From an uncultured SAR86 cluster bacterium (GTDB lineage: Bacteria > Pseudomonadota > Gammaproteobacteria > Magnimaribacterales > D2472): 64,000 nucleotides of DNA. The number at the start of each line of letters is the position of its first letter. Positions within the stretch are counted from its first letter, which is position 1. The stretch spans positions 36,882 through 100,881 of the forward strand of contig CACHRR010000003.1 of assembly GCA_902582355.1 (NCBI GenBank). Reading direction: 5' to 3'. The notes beneath the pieces were generated by a model. The model saw nothing but the letters and a program-made list of their open reading frames with translations. It made no database searches and had not been told where the DNA came from. The position numbers and the translations under genes were made by a program. Of this stretch, positions 54,662 to 61,455 are shown piece by piece.

Positions 54662-54807
54662 TCGTCTATTTCTTCGTCAAGATCTCTCAATTCATCTTGA
54701 TCCATTTCATCTTCATAAATTAGACCGTTATTATTACTTCTAAATCCTCTAGAAATAATAACAGCTGCAACAATAATTATTAGTATAATTCCTAGTTGGT
54801 AAAGCAT
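54658..54807 (-). CDS. Small single-helix membrane protein with acidic tail (49 residues)
   Basis: Found by reading the minus strand. ATG at 54807; one helix (LGIILIIIVAAVIIS, about residues 5-19), then RGFRSNNNG and a very acidic end (YEDEMDQDELRDLDEEIDD). The positive residues after the helix followed by an acidic tail predict an inner-membrane anchor with a cytoplasmic C-terminus. No strong ribosome-binding site. Its stop overlaps the BCCT stop in a shared TTAG. The family is unknown to me; such short acidic proteins are easily missed. Confidence 0.55.
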   Translation of the reverse strand: MLYQLGIILIIIVAAVIISRGFRSNNNGLIYEDEMDQDELRDLDEEIDD

Positions 54808-54863
54808 TTATTCAAATATATAATTAACTTAAATACATAATAACTCTTTTAAACTAATTTTAA

Positions 54864-55415
54864 ATGGAAGCATTAAATAATATTCTATCTAGAGTTTCTG
54901 CAAGAGAACTCTCAGAACCACATCCTAGTCCGGATGAAATGAAATTAATCTATCAGGCCGCTCTTAGGGCACCAGATCATGCCTGGATAAGACCATCAAG
55001 TTTTATAGAGGTAAAGGGTGAGGCGCTAAAAAAACTCTCAAAGATATTTGTTAAATTTGGTAATACAATTGAAAACATTTCTGATGATATTATAAAAAAA
55101 TATAAGAATGCTCCTTTCAGAGCTCCAATGATCGTTATTTTAGTAAATACATATAAGGAACATCCAAAAGTTCCAATGATTGAACAAAAACTTTCAACAG
55201 CAACTGCTGCTCAAAATATCATGCTTGCATTGAATGCAATGAATTATTCATCAATATGGAGAACTGGAAAGTTTGCATTTAATAAAATGGTGCAACAAGA
55301 TCTTGGTCTAAAACAAAATCAAGAAATATTAGGATACTTATATATAGGAACTGAGATTGGTAAAAAAAAGAAAATACCTAATTTAGATATTGATGAATAT
55401 GTAAAATACCTTTAA
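54864..55415 (+). CDS. Nitroreductase family protein (YdjA-like)
   Basis: A 183-residue FMN-dependent reductase. SARELSEPHPSPDEMKLIYQAALRAPDHAWIRP is the N-terminal FMN-binding region, with RAPDH typical of YdjA-type enzymes rather than NfsB. STATAAQNIMLALNAMNYSSIWRTG is the conserved dimer core, and ILGYLYIGTE ends the domain. It reduces nitro compounds or quinones with NAD(P)H, in keeping with other detoxification enzymes here. Its stop shares a TTAA with that of the convergent membrane gene. Confidence 0.87.
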   Translation: MEALNNILSRVSARELSEPHPSPDEMKLIYQAALRAPDHAWIRPSSFIEVKGEALKKLSKIFVKFGNTIENISDDIIKKYKNAPFRAPMIVILVNTYKEHPKVPMIEQKLSTATAAQNIMLALNAMNYSSIWRTGKFAFNKMVQQDLGLKQNQEILGYLYIGTEIGKKKKIPNLDIDEYVKYL

Positions 55416-55792
55416 CTTTTTTCATTTAATTTGTAAAAAAATGCAGATACAAAAGCTATGAGTAAAAAAATTATTTCTGCAACTAATGAAGTAATTGTAA
55501 TTGGCGCACTATGATAAATTGAAGCAAATATATTAAAAATTGCTGCCACTAAAAATATAATTCCCGCACAACATATCCAATGATATCTTTTAGTTGATAA
55601 AGATAAAAAACAAAAAATTGCTTGGCCAAGAAAAAATGCAGTGAAGTCTCTAATCTGAGTATTTCTACCCTCTCCCTCTAGATAAATCATATTTAATGAC
55701 TCAGCGGCTGCTTGTGGATTTATAATCCATTGAAAAGCAATGATTGTAAGAACAACTCCAAGGAATAACGATAAGGTATTTGCAATTTTCAT
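55412..55792 (-). CDS. Small four-helix membrane protein (DUF4345-like)
   Basis: A 126-residue inner-membrane protein with four predicted helices. The N-terminal LFLGVVLTIIAFQWIINPQAAAESLNM and RDFTAFFLGQAIFCFLSL pieces resemble DUF4345-type proteins, though I am not sure of the family. Function unknown. It overlaps the peptidase S51 gene by 4 bases, so the two are translationally coupled. Confidence 0.65.
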   Translation of the reverse strand: MKIANTLSLFLGVVLTIIAFQWIINPQAAAESLNMIYLEGEGRNTQIRDFTAFFLGQAIFCFLSLSTKRYHWICCAGIIFLVAAIFNIFASIYHSAPITITSLVAEIIFLLIAFVSAFFYKLNEKS

Positions 55793-56493
55793 AAAGTAAT
55801 CTTATTAATGTTTTCCATTTGATTATGGACTATTTTCTTTTCAATATATTTAACATTATAACAATTACTATCGTTTCCAAAGCTGACAATTTTTTTTGGA
55901 GAATCATTGATTAAATGAAGAGCACAAAAGCCCTCTATTGCAACACATTCATCTATTTTATTTGATTTTAGAATTTCAGATACAAATGGGATTCTTTCAG
56001 GCTCTTCATCATAATGTGGGCAACACACTCCTTTTACAAATTTTAAACATTTAAGGATTGCTTGATGTTCTTTCCACGAATCAGTAATTCCCTTATCAAA
56101 CCAGCAAATTGCGCCAGCACTAACGCCACTCATTATCGTTCCATTTATGTAAGCATTATATAATATACTATCTAACCCCCACTCTCGCCATACAGCTAAC
56201 ATACTCTTAGTATTTCCTCCGCCAACAAAGACAATGTCTTGTTTAAGAATATGTTTTTTTAAATCTATTGTTCTTTTGAAGAAATCAATATGAGAAGTTT
56301 TGCAATTAAGTGAATTGAATGCTTTATAAAAATTTTCAATATAATTTAAATCATCTCCTGTTGCAGTAGGAATAAAACAAATAGATGGATTTTCTTTTTT
56401 GGCTTGAGAAACTATGTATCTTTCGATTTTCAGATCTTTAATTTCTCTTCCAAATCCTCCACCACCAATAGCTATAATATGTCGATTAGTCAT
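55789..56493 (-). CDS. Peptidase S51 family (peptidase E / cyanophycinase-like)
   Basis: A 234-residue Rossmann-like serine peptidase. IIAIGGGGFGR opens the protein, FVGGGNTKSMLAVW follows, and the nucleophile serine lies in SGVSAGAICWF, with a Ser-His-Glu type triad likely including H in CCPHYDEE. Members cleave Asp-X dipeptides or beta-linked peptides. I start at ATG 56493; the longer start at 56514 is a TTG that adds seven hydrophobic residues of no family value. It overlaps the nuclease gene by 8 bases. Confidence 0.86.
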   Translation of the reverse strand: MTNRHIIAIGGGGFGREIKDLKIERYIVSQAKKENPSICFIPTATGDDLNYIENFYKAFNSLNCKTSHIDFFKRTIDLKKHILKQDIVFVGGGNTKSMLAVWREWGLDSILYNAYINGTIMSGVSAGAICWFDKGITDSWKEHQAILKCLKFVKGVCCPHYDEEPERIPFVSEILKSNKIDECVAIEGFCALHLINDSPKKIVSFGNDSNCYNVKYIEKKIVHNQMENINKITL

Positions 56494-57166
56494 TATTATT
56501 ATATTTCTTATCAAATAGTATTAATCTTTTTTTCCATTTCTCTGTTAAATGTCTGAATTCATTCTCTTTAACAATAAATTCTTTAAAAATTAGATCTCTA
56601 TCGACCATTAAAATAACGATTTGCCTTATATCTGTATCAAACATAACATTATGCGCGTTTGCGTATGCACATCCTTGTAAGAAATAATCCTCAATCCATT
56701 CTCTCCTCTTAATTTTTTTTGCTGTTTTAAAATCTATCAAAGTAGGAGTTCCTGAATATGTTCCAACACAATCAGCTGTTCCAGCAAATAATTTATCAAG
56801 TATAAGTCCAACCTCAAGCCCCCAAACCTCTGTTATTTTATTTAAACCATCTGAAATAAAACGTTTTGTTATTTGTTCCGAAATTTTTTCTTCATATGTT
56901 GTTCCAAATATATTCCATTCTTTTTTATATAAATAATTTTCAATAGCCAAATGAACTGCTGTTCCAATATCAGTACTTTGCTTTATTATTCTGTCAGCCT
57001 CCTCATCACCTACTCTCATTCTCCACTCTAAAATACCACTTGAATTATTCGAGGTATTGGAGAGAACAGTTGTAACACTTGGTACAAGCTTTTGATTAGA
57101 ATCTTTGTAGAATCTACCTATTTCTGTGTCAACTTTCTCAAGATTCGGATAGTTATATTTAGACAT
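56486..57166 (-). CDS. RecB-family PD-(D/E)XK nuclease, phage/MGME1-like
   Basis: A 226-residue single-domain nuclease. GTAVHLAIENYL (69-80) holds H72 and E76; the metal site is D132 in GTADCVG and D145-x-K147 in LIDFKTAKK; the RecB-type QxxxY follows as Q164-Y168 (LQGCAYA). This single-domain layout is found in marine phages and in the mitochondrial exonuclease MGME1, rather than in the multidomain bacterial RecB or AddB. It may trim single-stranded DNA ends. No phage genes surround it; it sits between the peptidase and TPR-sulfotransferase 2, overlapping the latter by 8 bases. Confidence 0.78.
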   Translation of the reverse strand: MSKYNYPNLEKVDTEIGRFYKDSNQKLVPSVTTVLSNTSNNSSGILEWRMRVGDEEADRIIKQSTDIGTAVHLAIENYLYKKEWNIFGTTYEEKISEQITKRFISDGLNKITEVWGLEVGLILDKLFAGTADCVGTYSGTPTLIDFKTAKKIKRREWIEDYFLQGCAYANAHNVMFDTDIRQIVILMVDRDLIFKEFIVKENEFRHLTEKWKKRLILFDKKYNNND

Positions 57167-59123
57167 ATTCTGGAAAATGATTCTTTAATTCCTCAAGATC
57201 ACTGTCAAAATTTTTCCAATAATTTAAAGCTGATTTATATATTGGTTGCCTTACTTGTTCTGAACTTGCCGTTTTAACTGGCCTTGATGATTTATAAAAA
57301 CTTAAACAAGACTCTTGAAAGTCAAGATTCAAAAAATTAATCATTGATCTTACTTCATCCTCTGGATTCTCTATTACATTTTCATACATGACAGTATGTA
57401 TTGAATTTGGAAAATAAGAATTCCAAAAATCCATAATTTTTAAATAATCTTTGTAGTAACGTGCAATGTCGTCAAGATCATATGTAAAGTGCTGTCCTTT
57501 GGCAAAATATTGCTTAAAACAACTAAAACATCCATCCAGTGGATTTCTTCTTGCATCAATAATTTTAGCATTTGGTAAAATCATTTTTATCAGTCCTATG
57601 TGAGGAAAATTATTGGGCATCTTATCAATAAAAAAACATTTTTCATTCCTTGCCCATTGAGTTTCATCAATATACTTTTTTCCATATGATCGAATTAACT
57701 TATCATTGAGGTTAACTAGATTCTGAAGATAGTCCTCAGAATTGTTTGATGTTCTAATTTGCCTTCCAATGCTCATTATATTTCCTAACTCTTGTGTGCC
57801 CTCAATCTTTGAATGAGACGATAAAATTTGTTCCAAAAGTGTTGATCCTGCTCTGGGTAGGCCTAAAACAAAAATAGGTTCATTTGACTTAAAGCCAGAA
57901 TGAAAATTAAGATTTTGTCTATTTTTATCAAAAAAATTGATCACTTTATTAATTGAATCTGAATTATTTTGAGCATTATAATTTATTTGCTTTCTGTGAA
58001 GCCAATTTCCGTCTTTATAGAATTTAAATGATTTCTCATATTCATTTTTTGATTCATATGCTTTACCCAAAGCAAATAACATTTGAATTTTTTCAACTTG
58101 ATGCATTTCCTCTTCCAATGAATTCTCCATTGCTTTTACTTGATTGTCCGAAAATTTATATGTCTTTAGGTTTGCTAGACTCCAATAACCCTCACCGCAC
58201 AATGGAAATTGTTCAATTGCTTTTGTGTATGCATCTTCACTATTAGACCTCTCACCAATAGTTTTGTATGCATGACCCATGCTTAAGTAAACTCTTGGAT
58301 TATTGCCTTGGTACTTTAAAAGTTCCTTATATAATTTAATACCCTCATCATATTGACCTAACCTGACAGACATGGTTGCAGATGCACCAATTGCTTCAAA
58401 ATTTTCAGGATCTAGTTTAAGTAAGTTTGTAAAGGCTTTTTTAGCTTCAGTTAGTTTATTTTGAAATCTATAACATTTGGCGAGATTATCCCATAACAAT
58501 TTATAATATGGTTGAAGTTCGATTGCTCTTATAAAAAGTTTTTCTGCAATAGAATATTTTTTATTTTTCGTTGCTAAGAGTCCAAGCAATCTTAATGCGT
58601 CAACATTATTTTTGTCTTTTTTAAGGACATTTTTATAAGCTTTTTCTGCTTCCAAATCTCTATTTGCTTTAACGTGTCTTATACCTTTATATAACTCAGA
58701 GTAAGTTTTATCAGATTCTAAAAATTTTTGAATAACTTCATCAGCTTTGTCTTTATTATCCATATCTAGATAATGATTAGATATTTCCCTTGCAGAATTT
58801 ACAGAGGGATATTTCTTATGTAGAGATTTTAAACAATCAAAAGCATTATTATTATCGCCCTTAAAAATTAAAAGTTTATATTTAGTATCAAGATATTTCT
58901 TATTATCTTTATTTAAGCTTATGGACTTATTAATAACCTCGAGAGCCTTATCAGGCTTGTTGAGCTTTATAAAAATTATTCCAAGAAGATCAAGAGCATT
59001 TAGATGTTCGGGATGGGTATTAAGTATTTCATTAAGTTGTTCAATGGCTTCATTTAGATTATTATCACTGAATAAATTTACTGCGTTTTTAAATGCAACT
59101 TTTGCGGTATTAAAGTCTGGCAT
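57159..59123 (-). CDS. TPR-repeat sulfotransferase 2
   Basis: A 654-residue protein with the same layout as the one at 48383-50392: TPR repeats from residue 1 to about 400 (for example EAIEQLNEILNTHPEHLNALDLLG and regular 34-residue steps), then a PAPS sulfotransferase domain with GLPRAGST at 421-428, LLEQILSSH, DKMPNNFPHIGLIKM and RRNPLDGCFSCFKQ. The C-terminal PVKTASSEQVRQPIYKSA matches its paralogue. The ATG abuts the start codon of the divergent BCCT gene with no base between, so promoters of one lie in the other gene. Substrate unknown. Confidence 0.88.
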   Translation of the reverse strand: MPDFNTAKVAFKNAVNLFSDNNLNEAIEQLNEILNTHPEHLNALDLLGIIFIKLNKPDKALEVINKSISLNKDNKKYLDTKYKLLIFKGDNNNAFDCLKSLHKKYPSVNSAREISNHYLDMDNKDKADEVIQKFLESDKTYSELYKGIRHVKANRDLEAEKAYKNVLKKDKNNVDALRLLGLLATKNKKYSIAEKLFIRAIELQPYYKLLWDNLAKCYRFQNKLTEAKKAFTNLLKLDPENFEAIGASATMSVRLGQYDEGIKLYKELLKYQGNNPRVYLSMGHAYKTIGERSNSEDAYTKAIEQFPLCGEGYWSLANLKTYKFSDNQVKAMENSLEEEMHQVEKIQMLFALGKAYESKNEYEKSFKFYKDGNWLHRKQINYNAQNNSDSINKVINFFDKNRQNLNFHSGFKSNEPIFVLGLPRAGSTLLEQILSSHSKIEGTQELGNIMSIGRQIRTSNNSEDYLQNLVNLNDKLIRSYGKKYIDETQWARNEKCFFIDKMPNNFPHIGLIKMILPNAKIIDARRNPLDGCFSCFKQYFAKGQHFTYDLDDIARYYKDYLKIMDFWNSYFPNSIHTVMYENVIENPEDEVRSMINFLNLDFQESCLSFYKSSRPVKTASSEQVRQPIYKSALNYWKNFDSDLEELKNHFPEYV

Positions 59124-60608
59124 ATGTTTAATAAAATTAATCCTAATTGGAACAAATCCGTTATCAGTATAACTATTTTATTATCTCTGGTGTTATCTAT
59201 ATTTGTAATTATTAATCCTATTTACTCGTCAAAAATCCTCTCCAGTATTTACACAAATCTTTCAAATTATTTTGAAAGTTTTTATATGTATGGAACTTTT
59301 GGATTGTTATTATTCCTTTTTTTTATTGGAATCTCTAAATATGGATCCTTTAGAGTTGTATTAAAAAATAAGCCAACTTATTCAATGCTTTCTTGGAGTT
59401 CAATGTTATTTGCTGGAGGTATTGGAGCAACGCTTTTATATTGGTCAACCGTTGAATGGATTGATTACTATAATATTCTTAAAAATGATTCTTTAGTTGA
59501 CAATAAAGAATTATTTCTTTACTCAAGGGCTTATCCATTATTTCACTGGGGATTTTCTGCATGGGCAATATACTGCCTACCTGCCGTTGCTTTTGGAATT
59601 GCTCTAACTTTAAGACCAGAAACAAATTTAACATTTTCTGGAATTTTAGGTGCAAAAAATAACTTAATTAAATTTATTTTAGATATTATATTTATTGGAG
59701 CTATTATATGTGGTGCGGGAGTAGGTTTAGGACTTTCTTTCCCTTTGATCTCATCAGTCATATCTGATATTTTCCAAATCGAAAGAACAGCAATCTTAGA
59801 TATCTTTGTAATCCTACTGTGTTTATCTATTTTTGGAACTAGTGCCTATGTAGGAGTTCAAAATGGAATTAGAAGATTAAGTAATATAAATATATCATTA
59901 GTAATTATATTTTTATCAGTAGTTTTTTTACTTGGTCCAACAAAATATATCTTATTGAATTCAGTTGAGACAATTGGATTTTTGTTTAGTAATTATGTTG
60001 AAATGAGTCTGACTACCGGAACTGAAATTAGTATAAATTGGTCAGTATTTTATTGGGCATGGTGGTTAGCAATGGCACCAATGATAGGTACTTTTATTAT
60101 TAATGTATCTAATAATAAAACTCTAAGACAAATTATATTTGGCACTATTTTAATAGGAAGCATTGGTTGCTTCTTTAGTATGCTAATTTTATCAAATTTA
60201 TCAATTTCGTTTTTTGAATCTGGTTATATCAACGGACCTAATATTATTGGAAATAAAATAGTTAGTAGAGAGGAGCTTGTTGTTCAAACAATATCTGCAT
60301 TGGATTATAGTTATATCCTATTGTTAGTTTTTTCAGTAATATTAATAATATTTTTATGTACTACTTATGATTCTACAACTTACGTGTTAGCATCTGCATC
60401 AATGAAAAAATCAAGTATGAACAGTTCAAAGTCGCTTCGTGTTTTATTTGCAGTCTTGTTAGTAATTCAACCAACTTTATTAATGTACTTAAACGGAGTT
60501 GATGCTTTTAAATGGATAATGGTTATTTTTTCAACTCCACTATTATTCATTTATTTAATGTTAATTTTTTCAATATTAAAAAATGTTTATACAATTAAAA
60601 TCACATAA
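59124..60608 (+). CDS. BCCT-family transporter 2, divergent
   Basis: A 494-residue, twelve-helix inner-membrane protein related to transporter 1. FAGGIGATLLYWSTVEWIDYY replaces the AEPIMHL block, FHWGFSAWAIY is kept, and the helix 8 region reads VFYWAWWLAMAPMIGTFIINVSNN instead of the TWWFAW form, with LCTTYDSTTYV in helix 10. These changes in the aromatic box suggest a substrate other than that of transporter 1. The ATG is the first possible in frame and directly abuts the sulfotransferase start. The last 26 bases overlap the alpha/beta hydrolase gene. Confidence 0.87.
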   Translation: MFNKINPNWNKSVISITILLSLVLSIFVIINPIYSSKILSSIYTNLSNYFESFYMYGTFGLLLFLFFIGISKYGSFRVVLKNKPTYSMLSWSSMLFAGGIGATLLYWSTVEWIDYYNILKNDSLVDNKELFLYSRAYPLFHWGFSAWAIYCLPAVAFGIALTLRPETNLTFSGILGAKNNLIKFILDIIFIGAIICGAGVGLGLSFPLISSVISDIFQIERTAILDIFVILLCLSIFGTSAYVGVQNGIRRLSNINISLVIIFLSVVFLLGPTKYILLNSVETIGFLFSNYVEMSLTTGTEISINWSVFYWAWWLAMAPMIGTFIINVSNNKTLRQIIFGTILIGSIGCFFSMLILSNLSISFFESGYINGPNIIGNKIVSREELVVQTISALDYSYILLLVFSVILIIFLCTTYDSTTYVLASASMKKSSMNSSKSLRVLFAVLLVIQPTLLMYLNGVDAFKWIMVIFSTPLLFIYLMLIFSILKNVYTIKIT

Positions 60609-61455
60609 AGCACATATCTATACCAAAAATAGTATAGATCCTTCAAAGAGAACATTAGTTTTCATTCCAGGTGCTGGCATGGATCATAGAATATTATCAA
60701 TGTTCAAATTAGATGCAATTAATAATAACTTCAACATAATAGCTATTGATTTACCAGGACATGGTTATACCACAGGGCCTCTTTTTAATGATGTGGAGAG
60801 CCATACAAATTTTTGTGTAGATTTACTCAATGAGTTAAATCTAAATAACTTAATATTTTCTGGACATAGTTGGGGTGGATTGATAGCTCTAGATTTATCT
60901 ACAAAACACAAAAATGACATGACGATTTGTATGAACATTGCATATCCATTTTTAGTAGGTGATATTCTTTTAGACTATGCCAAAGGTAATTTAGATCAAG
61001 CTGTTGAGTTTTTAATGAAATATGGTGTTTATAAAATGCCAGAAACAGAAATTAAAACTACTGGTTTTGGTGTAAAAGGTTCTGGCTTCTATGGAAGAGC
61101 TAAAGGTGAAATTAAGTCTCCATATGGAACAAAAACTGTAGAAGATGATCCTGAGAGAGAAATAAAACTTTATCCTTTAAAAAGATTATTTAATCAAACC
61201 GAAAAAGAGATAAGTTCTATTGATCTTAAATCTTGTACTAACTTTAGATTAAAAAAAGAGCAAATAGACAGACTAAAAAATGTTAAATACATTTTTTGCG
61301 ATAAAGATAAATTAGCTAGGTATAATCCAAAGAATGAGATACTTCACTCTGCAAATATTAAAGATGATATATATATTCTCAACGAATGTGGTCACTTTCC
61401 ATATTTTGAGGATCCAGACCAACTAGAGTCGGTATTTAATAAGATGTTAAATTAA
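60583..61455 (+). CDS. Alpha/beta hydrolase
   Basis: A 290-residue cytoplasmic hydrolase. The oxyanion segment is FIPGAGMDHRILSMF, DLPGHGYTTGP follows, the nucleophile serine is in SGHSWGGLIAL, the acid in IFCDKDKLARY and the base in NECGHFPYFEDPDQ. Substrate unknown. It overlaps the transporter by 26 bases, so hydrolase and transporter are probably made together, perhaps to cleave an imported ester. Its stop shares a TTAA with that of TonB receptor 3. Confidence 0.85.
   Translation: MFIQLKSHKAHIYTKNSIDPSKRTLVFIPGAGMDHRILSMFKLDAINNNFNIIAIDLPGHGYTTGPLFNDVESHTNFCVDLLNELNLNNLIFSGHSWGGLIALDLSTKHKNDMTICMNIAYPFLVGDILLDYAKGNLDQAVEFLMKYGVYKMPETEIKTTGFGVKGSGFYGRAKGEIKSPYGTKTVEDDPEREIKLYPLKRLFNQTEKEISSIDLKSCTNFRLKKEQIDRLKNVKYIFCDKDKLARYNPKNEILHSANIKDDIYILNECGHFPYFEDPDQLESVFNKMLN

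Noticed and set aside
56494..56514. TTG start upstream for the peptidase S51 gene
   Set aside because: It adds seven hydrophobic residues that precede the family's normal start; ATG 56493 fits better.
56486..57166. A prophage remnant around the phage-like nuclease
   Set aside because: Neighbours are ordinary metabolic genes with overlapping starts and stops; no integrase, structural phage gene or attachment repeat was seen.
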